Shown: one piece after another, positions 15,920-24,549 of the stretch
How the letters are laid out: every line of letters begins with the position of its first letter
Numbering within the stretch: the first letter of the stretch is position 1
Assembly (NCBI GenBank): GCA_003135135.1
Contig: PLDK01000015.1
Location: 1-38,621 of the forward strand
DNA: 38,621 bases
DNA from: Deltaproteobacteria bacterium
Lineage (GTDB): Bacteria; Desulfobacterota; Binatia; Binatales; Binataceae
Direction: 5' to 3'
Translations under genes and position numbers: made by a program
The notes under the pieces: generated by a model
Seen by the model: the letters and a program-made list of their open reading frames with translations, nothing else
Database searches by the model: none
What the model was told of the DNA's origin: nothing

Positions 15920-16906
15920 GTGTCGAAAGCAACCGGCGACATCACGCTGCTGCGTTGGGAGACGTTGACTAAGCGCCGCTTCGACGAACTGGATCGCGCC
16001 CGGTGCGTCGTGCTGGTCACCTGTTCGCCGATCGAAGTGCACGGCCCCCATCTGCCGCTGGGCGCCGATGCGCTCGAAGGCGAGGGTCTGGCGGAGCGGA
16101 TACTGCCGATGCTGCCTCAACGTCATCGCGAGCGCACGTTCCTCAAACTGCCCTTCATTTACACCGCAACCGACGTCGTCCCTCATCCCGGCTCGCTCTT
16201 CTTTCGCCCGTCCACAACGATCGCGGTGCTCCAGGATCTCGGCCGCTCGCTCGCAGCGCAGGGGTTTCGTGACGTGCTGGTGTCGAACTTTCACGGCAGC
16301 CCGCGTCACTTCCTCGCCATCGAGACGGCCTGTGAGCGCGTCAGCCGCGAGCGCGGCATCCGCATGGTATCGGTCTTTTCCGTCATGCTGAGCCGGCTAA
16401 CCGGCGGCGGCTCGGAGCTGGACGACGTGCTCGGCGGTTTGCCGGGTGTCAATCGCAACGATCTGGTCGGTGATACGCACGCCGGCCTGGTGGAGACCGC
16501 GCAACTGCTCGCGCTCCATCCCGAGTGGGTCGAACGCGATTACGCGAGGCTGCCGCAGCAGACGGTTAAGAGCTGGCTCGCCGAGCGCGGCGATCCGTTA
16601 CCCGGCATGGGACGCGGCGACTCCCCGGGAATTTTCGGGATGATCAAGGCCATTCGCGGCGACCTGCGCTTCTTTCGTGCCGAGACCTACTCCGGAGCAC
16701 CGGGCGCGGCCTCGCCAGAGCTGGGAGATCGGATTTTAGACACGCTCGCTTCGCACGCGGCCACGGCGGTCACCGAGATTCTCGACGGCACGTTGCCGCC
16801 GACGCAATGGCACTCCCCGTTGTGGCCGCACCGCTTCCTGTTCGTGCATCCGTGGATGGTGCGGTTCATCAACCGCCTCCTCGGCGTGCCGGGCGGCATC
16901 GGATGA
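15920..16906 (+). CDS. Creatininase-family amidohydrolase
   Basis: A 328-residue protein with the metal-binding signatures of the creatininase fold: 'SPIEVHGPHLPLGAD' (36-50; Glu39, His41 and Asp50 as likely ligands), 'NFHGSPRH' (123-130) and 'DTHAGLVET' (185-193). Members hydrolyse cyclic amides or act as peptidases in cofactor pathways, such as MftE of mycofactocin. The GTG start at 15920 is supported by CAGGAG six bases upstream. At ~330 residues it is longer than typical creatininase (~260) because of a C-terminal extension after about residue 265 ('PTQWHSPLWPHRFLFVHPWM') that looks helical and amphipathic. The next same-strand genes are a tiny Cys-rich frame and a radical SAM protein, which makes a peptide-processing role worth considering. 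Confidence 0.85.
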   Translation: MSKATGDITLLRWETLTKRRFDELDRARCVVLVTCSPIEVHGPHLPLGADALEGEGLAERILPMLPQRHRERTFLKLPFIYTATDVVPHPGSLFFRPSTTIAVLQDLGRSLAAQGFRDVLVSNFHGSPRHFLAIETACERVSRERGIRMVSVFSVMLSRLTGGGSELDDVLGGLPGVNRNDLVGDTHAGLVETAQLLALHPEWVERDYARLPQQTVKSWLAERGDPLPGMGRGDSPGIFGMIKAIRGDLRFFRAETYSGAPGAASPELGDRILDTLASHAATAVTEILDGTLPPTQWHSPLWPHRFLFVHPWMVRFINRLLGVPGGIG

Positions 16907-17027
16907 GGGCACGGTGCAATTCGCCGGGCTGATCTGAGCCTTCAAGTCCCGCACCAGTCGACGCAGCTGGTGGTCGCCGGCTATTTCTCCGATGCCGCGC
17001 TCGGTGTGCCGCTGGCTCCGCCGGGCG

Positions 17028-17102
17028 ATGAACGGTTGTCCCTATCCTGAAAATGTCGGCGGTGATCTGTGCTTGGGATGCAACGAAATACCTGAGTGTT
17101 AG
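17028..17102 (+). CDS. Tiny Cys-rich open frame upstream of the radical SAM gene (possible peptide precursor)
   Basis: A 24-residue frame beginning MNGCPYPENVGG and ending LCLGCNEIPEC, with four Cys, three Pro and two Asn. An in-frame ATG at 16992 would give 36 residues with a basic leader 'MPRSVCRWLRRA'. No convincing ribosome site is present at either start. It ends 71 bases before the radical SAM start. Short Cys-rich frames directly before radical SAM genes are often substrates (sactipeptide and ranthipeptide types), but a frame this short can arise by chance. It could also be the end of a decayed zinc-ribbon protein. Confidence 0.25.
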   Translation: MNGCPYPENVGGDLCLGCNEIPEC

Positions 17103-17173
17103 ATCTGATTTTCAGGACAGGCACAGCGCGGAGAATTCGCATACTCCGCGAGGGCCGTGGTAAGCTTGAAGTT

Positions 17174-18082
17174 ATGGCGGCCAAGCGTCATGAGGTACTC
17201 AGCGAGCCGACGGACTTCGGCAGGCGCAAGTTTCGTGTGGCGCTGGTTAATGTGACCAACGTCTGCAACCTCGAATGCCGCCACTGCTTCGTTTACCGCG
17301 ACGGCAATCCCAACCTCGCACGCGACAAGATGGACGACGCGACGATGCTCCATCAGTTGCGCATGCTGCGCGACAAGCACGGCATCAAGTCGATGCTGTT
17401 CATGGGCGGCGAGCCCATGATTCGCAAACGCCTGGTATTCGAGGCGATGAAACTGTTCGAGCGCTCCTCGATCGTGACCAACGGGACCTACGGGATTCCG
17501 TCCATCCCCGGCCATCTGGTCACTGTGTCGCTCGACGGACCGGAGCGGATGAACGATCCGATCCGCGGCGAGGGCGTGTTCCGCAAGGTCAAGGAGGCGA
17601 TCTTCGCGCGCGATCCTCGCGACGGCACGACCGTCATCATCCAGATGGCGATCACCAGGGAGAACGCGCCGGGACTCGAAGAATTCATCGAAGAAGTGAA
17701 GGACTGGCCGGTCGACGGCGTTGCATTCACGTTTCATGTCCCCTCCAAGGGAGAGCACGGCCCACTTGCCTGGGATGACCTGCGCGAGCGCGACGCGGTT
17801 ATCGACCGGGTCATCGCGCTCAAGCGAAAAAACCCGACGCTGATCAAGAGCAACGTCGAAACGCTGGAAATGATGAAGTCCGACCGCGCGCTCAATTACA
17901 CGGGCGAGCACGGTGAGCATTGCGCGCTGCGTGCGATGCTGCCGCTTTACATGGGCGATGGCGGGAATTTCGAGCGAACCTTCTGCTGCTACGGCAACGA
18001 TGTCGACTGCGCGCGCTGCGGCGCCTACGGTGTTTTCAACAGCGCGTACCATCGGATGAAGGGCGACCACGCGGAAGACTGA
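17174..18082 (+). CDS. Radical SAM protein with C-terminal cysteine cluster
   Basis: A 302-residue protein. The radical SAM motif is CNLECRHC (Cys31, Cys35, Cys38), which ligates the [4Fe-4S] cluster that cleaves S-adenosylmethionine. 'FMGGEPM' near residue 76 is the SAM-binding GGE motif. A C-terminal group, Cys250, Cys271, Cys272, Cys279 and Cys282 ('FCCYGNDVDCARCGAYGVF'), looks like an auxiliary Fe-S cluster site, as in SPASM/twitch enzymes, though the spacing is not the standard SPASM pattern. The ATG at 17174 was chosen over an upstream GTG because homology-like sequence begins there. The upstream neighbours are the Cys-rich mini-frame and a creatininase-family gene. Product and substrate are unknown; peptide modification is one option, small-molecule chemistry another. 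Confidence 0.85.
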   Translation: MAAKRHEVLSEPTDFGRRKFRVALVNVTNVCNLECRHCFVYRDGNPNLARDKMDDATMLHQLRMLRDKHGIKSMLFMGGEPMIRKRLVFEAMKLFERSSIVTNGTYGIPSIPGHLVTVSLDGPERMNDPIRGEGVFRKVKEAIFARDPRDGTTVIIQMAITRENAPGLEEFIEEVKDWPVDGVAFTFHVPSKGEHGPLAWDDLRERDAVIDRVIALKRKNPTLIKSNVETLEMMKSDRALNYTGEHGEHCALRAMLPLYMGDGGNFERTFCCYGNDVDCARCGAYGVFNSAYHRMKGDHAED

Positions 18083-18764
18083 GGTTCCCGGACCCACGTT
18101 CGTCAGCCGTCGGTGCGGCTTGCGCGCACTGCTCGCGGAACGCTGCTTGATCCGATCGACCGTCGCCGCGCGGATTTCACCACTTCTCCCAAAAGTAGGG
18201 AAACATGCCAGACTCGTTGGCGGATGACGCAGTCTATGGCGAACCCCTCTCCTCGACGCCCTGTTTGAAACGGCGGTTGACGCTCCTGTCAACCTGTCAA
18301 CCGGTTGACACTTGGGTAGTGGGCGGCTGACACGCGGTGGTTGACGCGCTGATGGTTGAGCCAGCCACCAGAATCAAACGCTGTTATCTCATTGTCGGGA
18401 AATTGAGAGATTCACTCATTTCGGTTTGCCACGGCGTATCCAGCGCATCCTGATGTTCGGGCCTGGCGTGGCTTAGCCTTCATACCGAGACTCGTAGGCG
18501 CGGTGGTGCGCCCGCTTGCGATGCGCGAACAGGTTGTGATTGACAGCGCGCGTCTCCAGAGCGCCACAGGCGGAATCCTGGTGTTTTCGGTGCGATCGGA
18601 GTTTTGAATAGGCACAGGACGCGCGGAGTGATCTCGCCGAGCGGGGCGAGCGGCGGATCGCGCGTGAGTTTTCGGTACCTAAAGCGACCAGATATGCGGA
18701 ACCGAAGAGTCTACCTCAGCGCGGGTGCGACCGCCGTGAGCCGACGGCGCTGTTCGTCGCCGGC
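18083..18764. other. Non-coding stretch between the radical SAM gene and a serine hydrolase
   Basis: About 680 bases with no credible gene. Its notable content is the cluster of GTCAACC/GGTTGAC half-sites at 18275-18345, listed separately. Short frames on both strands lack ribosome sites and recognisable motifs. Confidence 0.6.
18275..18345. repeat. Cluster of GGTTGAC/GTCAACC half-sites with a perfect 16-bp palindrome
   Basis: Five exact copies of the heptamer occur in 71 bases: GGTTGAC at 18275, GTCAACC at 18288 and 18296, GGTTGAC at 18303 and 18339. The middle two form TGTCAACCGGTTGACA (18295-18310), a perfect palindrome. A near-copy, GGTTGAG, follows at 18353. Such a cluster looks like an operator array or the recombination/iteron site of a lost element. 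The nearest regulator-like sequence is the excisionase-type HTH remnant at 20175. Confidence 0.5.
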
Positions 18765-20237
18765 TCAGCGGAGCGCGCGGATCACGTCGGCCACGAGCTC
18801 GCCGACGCCCTCGTTGCCGTCGTCAGGGATGGAGAGCCCGAGCCGTACCACCACGAGCTTCGCCGACGGCACGACGACCACATACTGGCCGCTGTGCCCG
18901 GTCGCGGCGTATGTATCGGTCGGCACGCCCGGCCACATGCGCCGCGACCGGTCCTCGGGTGCCCCCGCATTGAGCCACCAGAAGGCGCCGTATTGACCTT
19001 TGGGTGCGCCAGGCGTTGGGGTGGTCACGTATCGCACCCATCCGGCGGGCAGGATGCGCTGCCCGTTCCAGACCCCATCGCGCCGGTGGAGTTCGCCCAG
19101 GCGGGCCCAATCACGGGCGGTCATGAAGGCGAACGAAGAACCGATCGGCGTGCCTGACGCGTCCGGCTCGAAAAAGGCACTCGTCATCCCGACCGGATCG
19201 AACAGGCGCTGATTGGCGTAGCTCAGCAGGGCCGCGGGATCGACGCCCAGGGTGTTGCGCAGGATGCGCGCCACTATGTTCGCGGTGCCGCTCGAATAGG
19301 ACCAAATCGTGTCGGGCGGCGCGGCCAGCGGGCACGAGGCGGCAAAGGCGCCCGTGTCGGGCTTGGTGAAGAGCATGCGCGAGACATCGTTGATTGCGCC
19401 GTAATGCTCGTCGAAGGCAAGCCCGCTCGACATGCGCAGCAGCTGGTCGAGCGTAATGGCGTGGCGGGGGTCGGTGGCCGCCGACCACTCGGGCACCGGC
19501 GCCGGGGCGTGCAGCGCCAGCCGGCCGTCACCCACCATGATGCCGGCGAGGGTCGCCGTGACGCTCTTCGCCATCGACCACGAGAGCATCGGCGTCTGCG
19601 GACCGTAGCCCGGCGCGTAGCGCTCGGCCACCAGCCGGCCGTCTTGTACAATCACCACGGCCTTCGTTTGGCGTATGCGACCGGGCTCGGGCGGATTGGG
19701 CTCTTGGAAGGCGCGCTCGATTGCCGCTGCGACTTCAGCTGACGGCGCCGCGGCCGCCGCGCCGCCGTCGGGCCACGCCGCGGCCGGGTCGAGCTTGCGA
19801 CGCGGCAGATCGATTCCATCCGCCAGCGCCATCTGCTCTTCGCCCCCGTCAGGTATCAGCGTACAGCCCAGCCCGCGCCGGTACACCGCGCGCTCGTGGA
19901 CGAGCCCGAGCGCGCTCGCTTCGGCTCCGCGCTCGGATACCGAGACGCGCAACGCTGGCCCGAGCGGTGCCAGCTCGAGCGACACGTAGTCCCGAAACAT
20001 TTGGTCCGCGTCCTGACCGGAGTTGAGGGCCAGCGAGCAGGTGACATGGGCCGCGTAGCCGGCAGCCACGTGCATCGCGATCCACAACCAGCGAGCGCCC
20101 ACGGCGACGATCGCTAACAGGGCGAGTCCTAGCGCGAGAGTGACGAGTCTGCGCGCGCGGCGCGCTATGAGACTTTGAATGCGAACGAAGGTTTCCTCTT
20201 CACGGTCGCCGATCTCACGGTTCACCTGCATCCGCAT
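18765..20237 (-). CDS. Membrane-anchored serine hydrolase, beta-lactamase family
   Basis: Up to 490 residues. A hydrophobic segment at about residues 31-50 ('LVTLALGLALLAIVAVGARW') is an uncleaved anchor or signal, so the catalytic domain is probably periplasmic. Active-site motifs are SMAK (Ser221, Lys224), YSS (Tyr313) and GHSG (447-450), the SxxK/YxS/HxG set of class C beta-lactamase-like esterases and peptidases. A ~130-residue region between the anchor and the catalytic domain is not recognised. Possible starts are ATG 20237, ATG 20231 and GTG 20223-20225; no internal start lies before the hydrophobic segment, so the anchor is real if any of these is used. The first ~20 codons lie antisense to an excisionase-like remnant. 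It resembles the hydrolase at 9273-10478 only in fold, not closely in sequence. Confidence 0.83.
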   Translation of the reverse strand: MRMQVNREIGDREEETFVRIQSLIARRARRLVTLALGLALLAIVAVGARWLWIAMHVAAGYAAHVTCSLALNSGQDADQMFRDYVSLELAPLGPALRVSVSERGAEASALGLVHERAVYRRGLGCTLIPDGGEEQMALADGIDLPRRKLDPAAAWPDGGAAAAAPSAEVAAAIERAFQEPNPPEPGRIRQTKAVVIVQDGRLVAERYAPGYGPQTPMLSWSMAKSVTATLAGIMVGDGRLALHAPAPVPEWSAATDPRHAITLDQLLRMSSGLAFDEHYGAINDVSRMLFTKPDTGAFAASCPLAAPPDTIWSYSSGTANIVARILRNTLGVDPAALLSYANQRLFDPVGMTSAFFEPDASGTPIGSSFAFMTARDWARLGELHRRDGVWNGQRILPAGWVRYVTTPTPGAPKGQYGAFWWLNAGAPEDRSRRMWPGVPTDTYAATGHSGQYVVVVPSAKLVVVRLGLSIPDDGNEGVGELVADVIRALR

Positions 20238-20480
20238 CGGAGCACGATCTACAAGCTCCTGAAGCGGGGCGAACTTCCCGTAGGCGCCAACCCTACGCGC
20301 AAATTTTCACTCTGCTCATCTCCCGTCAAACGCGTTTTTGTTCCGTCAATAACCAAAATCGTCGATGGTCACTTAGTTGACAGCGTCTGCTACACTGCGC
20401 CGGGCCAGCACCTCCAGTTCCAGGGAGACCCGACGCCGAAACCGAAACGAAACCAGAGACGATGGCGGACAAGATCGTGA
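20175..20480 (+). pseudogene. Excisionase-type helix-turn-helix remnant
   Basis: The frame reads 'FTVADLTVHLHPHRSTIY' followed by 'KLLKRGELPVGANPTRKF', which matches the MerR-like HTH_17/excisionase signature (VAelL.v..sTIYrlikrGeLPa...g..wrf). Only the first ~40 residues look authentic; after 'RKFSLCSSP' the sequence loses family character. The only start is TTG with no ribosome site. It overlaps the 5' end of the serine hydrolase on the other strand. Most likely it is the stump of a mobile-element or toxin-antitoxin-type regulator. Confidence 0.45.
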
Positions 20481-20551
20481 CCATGCCCGCCAAGGTAAGG
20501 CGGTCGGTGAAGAAACTCCAACGTTTACGGCGCCGACGGGATTATGAGTAG
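20462..20551 (+). CDS. Possible 29-residue basic peptide
   Basis: A short ATG frame encodes MADKIVTMPAKVRRSVKKL followed by an Arg-rich tail. It is strongly basic and could be a remnant of a DNA-binding protein or a spurious frame. No clear ribosome site precedes it. It lies between the excisionase-like remnant and a transposase relic, so decay debris is the simplest reading. Confidence 0.15.
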   Translation: MADKIVTMPAKVRRSVKKLQRLRRRRDYE

Positions 20552-20720
20552 CGACAGGTCGAAAGTAAACGGCCGGAGCCGACCCAGCGGGTGGCGGCGA
20601 AGAGCCTGCAGCTGATGACGGAGGGCGAAATTCTCTAGTTCCACAATCGCCCGACTACGGAATGGGCAAACAAGCCGAGAAGCGATCGATCGCTCGGGCT
20701 TAAGCATGCCGGCCACGCTA
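20552..20720 (-). pseudogene. Integrase-type transposase N-terminal relic
   Basis: On the minus strand the frame reads 'FRSRAIVELENFALRHQL' then 'QALRRHPLGRLRPFTFD', matching the conserved N-terminal 'LRSRA.LELENLALRHQLAVLRR....RLRLTDRLLW' region of rve-type transposases. It is short and loses similarity after 'FTFD'. Related relics occur at 25170-25400 and 37693-37899. Confidence 0.5.
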
Positions 20721-20926
20721 CGGCGGCTCATCCCAAATCTCTAGACTTTTCGGCGCATTTGGAGTTTTTAGTAGCCACATCTATACCGTTTGCCGACGGC
20801 GACGTGTTGCTTGCCGCCGTCGCCGACGAGGAATCGCAGCAATCCGCGCGCGCTTACACGGAAGCGGCATTCGGTAAGAAGGGACTCGCAACCGCACGGG
20901 AATCGCCTGTCCGAGGAGCGCTTTCG

Positions 20927-21937
20927 ATGAGCGAAGAAAGGATCGACAGCGTCCGTCTTCAGAATCTGGCTTACGGCTATCGCCAGTCGGCGACCCTAGT
21001 CGCGGCAATCGAGGTCGACCTGTTCACAAAAATCGCCCAAGGCGCGCGAACCGTCGAGCAGGTTGCGTCGAGTCTCGATATCGCGCCCATCAACGCCGAG
21101 CGGATGCTGGTGGCTTGCGCGGCGCTCGGGCTGGTCGTGAAAAACGGCGCCGGGTACGCCAACGCGCCCGACGTCGAACGCTTCCTGGTCAAGGGCGCCA
21201 AGAATTACGCGGGCCCATGGCTGACCACGATGGGGCGAAGCGATTACGCCGACTGGAACAAGCTCGCGGGGTTTCTCCGGCGCAAGGAACCGCCGCGCAT
21301 CCTCGGGACCTACGAGGATTTCACGGTCGAGGACGCACGCAAGCTCCATCGCGCGACCTTCAGTATCGGTATGGGCGCGGGACGGCGCTTCGCCCGACAG
21401 GTCGATTTGTCCAAGCGAAGCATGATCCTCGACCTCGGCGGCGGCTCGGGATGCTACTGTATCGCGGCGGCTGAGAAGTATCCGCGGATAAGAGCCGTCG
21501 TGTTCGATCTTCCGAGCGTCGCCGTGGTCGCAAACGAGTATATGGCGCAGTGCGGATTCTCCGGCAGGATCAATGCGGTCGGCGGCGATTTCACAAAGGA
21601 TCCATTTCCGGCCGGCGCCGACGTCGTGATCATGGCGAGCAATCTGCCCCAGTACAGCCCGGACATCATCCGCGCCGTCGTGCGCAAGGCGTTCGAGGCG
21701 CTCAAGCCGGGCGGCGAGATGCACCTCATCGGCGAGATGCTGAACGACGCGAAGACCGGACCGCTCGGGCCCGCGCTGTGGGGACTGAACGAGGCTATCT
21801 ACCAAAGCACCGGCGTCGCGCACTCGGAGGCCGAGGTGACGGGCTACCTGAAGGATGCCGGATTCGTCGAAGTGAGCGCGAACGAGTTCATCCCGGGCTC
21901 GCTTACGCGCGCGACCGGCCTGAAGCCGGAGGCTTGA
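20927..21937 (+). CDS. SAM-dependent O-methyltransferase family protein
   Basis: A 336-residue protein. The N-terminal ~90 residues form a winged-helix dimerisation domain ('YRQSATLVAAIEVDLFTKIA'). The C-terminal Rossmann-type methyltransferase domain has the SAM motif 'MILDLGGGSGCY' and 'VVFDLPSVAVVA', typical of the plant/bacterial O-methyltransferase family 2. The ATG at 20927 is chosen because GAGGAGC lies seven bases upstream and the conserved region begins there; longer in-frame sequence upstream is not protein-like. The stop lies eight bases before the nitronate monooxygenase gene, suggesting a two-gene operon. The substrate is unknown; the family methylates phenols, quinones and polyketides. 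Confidence 0.85.
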   Translation: MSEERIDSVRLQNLAYGYRQSATLVAAIEVDLFTKIAQGARTVEQVASSLDIAPINAERMLVACAALGLVVKNGAGYANAPDVERFLVKGAKNYAGPWLTTMGRSDYADWNKLAGFLRRKEPPRILGTYEDFTVEDARKLHRATFSIGMGAGRRFARQVDLSKRSMILDLGGGSGCYCIAAAEKYPRIRAVVFDLPSVAVVANEYMAQCGFSGRINAVGGDFTKDPFPAGADVVIMASNLPQYSPDIIRAVVRKAFEALKPGGEMHLIGEMLNDAKTGPLGPALWGLNEAIYQSTGVAHSEAEVTGYLKDAGFVEVSANEFIPGSLTRATGLKPEA

Positions 21938-21945
21938 GAACGCCA

Positions 21946-22908
21946 ATGTTTCATACCGTCCTGTGCGACCTGCTGGGCATCCGCTACCCGATAATCCAAG
22001 GCGCGATGCAGGGTGCGGGAGGACCACGTCTGGTTGCGGCGGTCAGCGAAGCGGGCGGACTCGGCGTCCTGCCGACCTTCGGCGGCACCGAAAAGGAGTT
22101 GCGCGACGATATCGAGAATACTCGCACTCTCACCAAGCGCCCCTTCGCGGTCAACATCACGCCGATTGGACGCGCCTTTACCGAGTCGCGCGCCGCGATC
22201 TGCATCGAGATGAGAGTGCCAATCGTCACCACCGGGCGCGGCGATCCGGGCAGCAACGTCGTGCAACAGCTCAAGCAGGCCGGAACGATCGTGCTGCCGG
22301 TCGTGCCGTCGGTCCGTCATGCGCTTCGGGTCGAGGCCGAGGGCGCCGACGCGATAATCGCTTCGGGGATGGAAGCGGGCGGGCACGTCGGACGCGTCTC
22401 CACGATGCCGCTCGTGCCGCAGGTGGCCGACGCGGTGAAGGTGCCGGTGGTCGCCGCGGGCGGAATCGGCGACGCGCGCGGCTTGATGGCGGCGCTAGCG
22501 CTGGGCGCATGCGGGATACAGCTTGGCACCCGCTTTATCGCGACGGTCGAAAGCGAGGCTGCCGACTGGGTGAAACAGCGGCTGCTTAAGACCGAGGAGA
22601 CCGGGACGATGGTGTCTTCGCTGATGACCGGAAAGCCGGTCAGGGCGTTTGCGACACGTATCCTGCGCGAGTACGAACAGGCGCTGACGGGCGCCGGTTC
22701 GACCGAAGAGCGGGGAAGCCTGAGCACCCGATATCTGAAGGAGCTTCGGCACGCGCCGGTCGAAGATCGCACGATGGCGGCGGGCGAAATTGCCGGAATG
22801 ATCCGCGATATCCGGACCGTGCGCGAGATTATCGAGGGGATTATCAAAGACGCCGCGGCGCTCGCGGAAAAGCTCTATCGCGTAAGCCGCGAAGACGCGC
22901 GCCAATGA
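21946..22908 (+). CDS. Nitronate monooxygenase/2-nitropropane dioxygenase-family FMN enzyme
   Basis: A 320-residue TIM-barrel flavoprotein. It starts 'LLGIRYPIIQGAMQGAGG', the classic opening of this family, and includes 'GMEAGGHVGR' near residue 143, which contains the conserved His of nitronate monooxygenases. 'VAAGGIGDARGLMAALALGA' and 'GTRFIATVES' form the FMN phosphate site. The family also includes FabK-like enoyl reductases and other oxidoreductases, so the exact activity is open. The start is the ATG at 21946, eight bases after the methyltransferase stop, with a GGAGG about 13 bases upstream. Confidence 0.87.
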   Translation: MFHTVLCDLLGIRYPIIQGAMQGAGGPRLVAAVSEAGGLGVLPTFGGTEKELRDDIENTRTLTKRPFAVNITPIGRAFTESRAAICIEMRVPIVTTGRGDPGSNVVQQLKQAGTIVLPVVPSVRHALRVEAEGADAIIASGMEAGGHVGRVSTMPLVPQVADAVKVPVVAAGGIGDARGLMAALALGACGIQLGTRFIATVESEAADWVKQRLLKTEETGTMVSSLMTGKPVRAFATRILREYEQALTGAGSTEERGSLSTRYLKELRHAPVEDRTMAAGEIAGMIRDIRTVREIIEGIIKDAAALAEKLYRVSREDARQ

Positions 22909-23652
22909 CCGTTCAACGACCAGTTGTCGCAACGACCCGGAGATTACCTGTGGTTCGTCAAAACCTAATCCGCGCCCACGGAAACGTGGAAGCTCGCGGA
23001 GACGGCTCGTTTCGTAGCTGATGAGTTCGAGGCGTCCGCCCTAGCACGGACGCTGTGATGAATTCTGGCGCGACTCTGCACTAACGCGACGTCTTGAGTC
23101 GGCCCGCAGCCACTGCACTCGCGACCCCAAGCTTGCTGTGGTGGACTTCGAATCGGAAAAGCGGCCCCGGAATGGTTATATAGCGCTCTCCTTGAGCCGC
23201 CGGACATGGCGGCCGCGCGATGCGTAGCTCCGCGATCGCTATGCGCGGAGCGGAGACTAATTCTTCCAACGTTCAAGGTCGGCCGTGGTTGAGCAAGGCC
23301 GCGCCTGAGCCCAACTCATACCGTCGCAATCTGCGCAGCCCCGGATCGCTTGACCTGAGCACAACAGGGCTCAATATTTAGGCTAGCGTATAGCCTTGAC
23401 CACTCCTCGGCCTACTCGGGGCGACCGAACTCCCCGGTTTGATTGCGAAGAAAAGTCTCCGCGTCCTCTCCTCATACTACTAACTGCTGCGCGATCGCGT
23501 CGGCCTGCGCCTGCGTGACTTCGGGCCGGGATCGCGATCGGCACGTGCTGAATCCATTCGCAGCGCCTTCGATCTTCGCCAACATCAGGATGGCGGGCTC
23601 GCGCAGCTTTGCGCCGAGCTTCTGGTGCGCGAAGATTGTGCGCCCAGCCGAG
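22909..23652. other. Long intergenic stretch with possible coding debris
   Basis: About 740 bases between converging genes without a supported gene. A short plus-strand frame near 22985-23057 ends 'FVADEFEASALARTL', and a minus-strand frame near 23472-23650 contains 'GAKLREPAILMLAKIEG'; both look protein-like but match nothing I recognise. The DNA word GATGAGTTCGAGG at 23022 recurs near 15779 after the 68-residue protein gene. I read the stretch as decayed genes. Confidence 0.4.
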
Positions 23653-24516
23653 TCAGCGGGGACCGCGCGGTGCGGTACCACCGTCGATCACAAGCATCGC
23701 TCCGGAGATATAACTGGCCGCCTCCGAAGCCAGGAAGATGCAGGGATAAGCGATCTCTCCGACCCGACCGAGGCGGCCCAGGGCGCGAGTGCGGCCGACC
23801 TTTGCCCTCAGATCGGGATTACCCCAACCGCGCGCCGCCGCCGCCTCGGTTTCGATCGGGCCCGGCACGATGCAGTTGACCCGAATGCCGAACCCGCCCC
23901 ACTCGGCGGCGTGTGACTTCGTGAGGTTAATGACCGCGGCCTTCGCTGCCGCGTAAGACGCGGCCATCGGACTGGCACGCAGGGCAAGGTAGGTCGACAT
24001 GTTGATGATCACGCCGCCGGTGTTCTGTTCGATGAACTGGCGGGCAGCGGCCTTGGAGGCGAAGAAAGTACCGTTGAGGTTGATCCCGACCACCGCGCCC
24101 CATCCGTTGGGCGACAGGTCGAGGCTTCGGGCGCCGATGCTTGCGCCGTGATTGTTGATCAGCACGTCAAGCCGCCCAAAATGCCGCACCGCAGTGGCGA
24201 TCGTCTCCTCGCACGCAGCCGGGTCGCGCACGTCGCACTGCGCCATCTCGCACTTGCCACCGGCCTTGCGGATCTCGTCACGCACCGGCTCCAAATGGCT
24301 GAGCTTGCGGCTCGCGATCAGTAATCGCGCGCCACGCGAGGCGAACTCGTGGGCGATCGAAGCGCCGATTCCGGTGCCGCCGCCGGTTACGATCGTCACC
24401 TTATCTTCGATGCTGAAAGGGTCCTCCAACGTCACCTCCCGCTGTCGGTGTCCGCGCTTGAAGAACTCACGCGCGGCCAACGACGCGCCCGCATAAGAAG
24501 CGGCAGCTTGGATCAT
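23653..24516 (-). CDS. Short-chain dehydrogenase/reductase (SDR)
   Basis: About 287 residues from the ATG at 24516. The NAD(P)-binding motif TGGGTGIG is at about 44-51, followed by 'NNHGAS' and the catalytic YxxxK as 'SYAAAKA' (Tyr188, Lys192). It ends with 'SGAMLVIDGGTAPRG', normal for classical SDRs. Alternative starts are TTG at 24543 and TTG at 24429; the latter has an excellent GGGAGG upstream and would begin right at the Rossmann fold, so the first ~29 residues may not be translated. The gene follows the C_GCAxxG_C_C redox gene on the same strand with a small gap. Substrate unknown. Confidence 0.86.
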   Translation of the reverse strand: MIQAAASYAGASLAAREFFKRGHRQREVTLEDPFSIEDKVTIVTGGGTGIGASIAHEFASRGARLLIASRKLSHLEPVRDEIRKAGGKCEMAQCDVRDPAACEETIATAVRHFGRLDVLINNHGASIGARSLDLSPNGWGAVVGINLNGTFFASKAAARQFIEQNTGGVIINMSTYLALRASPMAASYAAAKAAVINLTKSHAAEWGGFGIRVNCIVPGPIETEAAAARGWGNPDLRAKVGRTRALGRLGRVGEIAYPCIFLASEAASYISGAMLVIDGGTAPRGPR

Positions 24517-24549
24517 TTCGGGCTGAACAATCCGAGACCGCAACCAGAC

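Noticed and set aside
15920-18082. Calling the creatininase/radical SAM pair mycofactocin biosynthesis
   Set aside because: No MftA precursor ending in Val-Tyr, no MftB, and the radical SAM protein lacks a standard SPASM pattern; only an analogy is justified.
21550-21945. Apparent N-terminal extension of the nitronate monooxygenase
   Set aside because: It lies inside the methyltransferase gene in another frame; the family's conserved opening starts right after ATG 21946.
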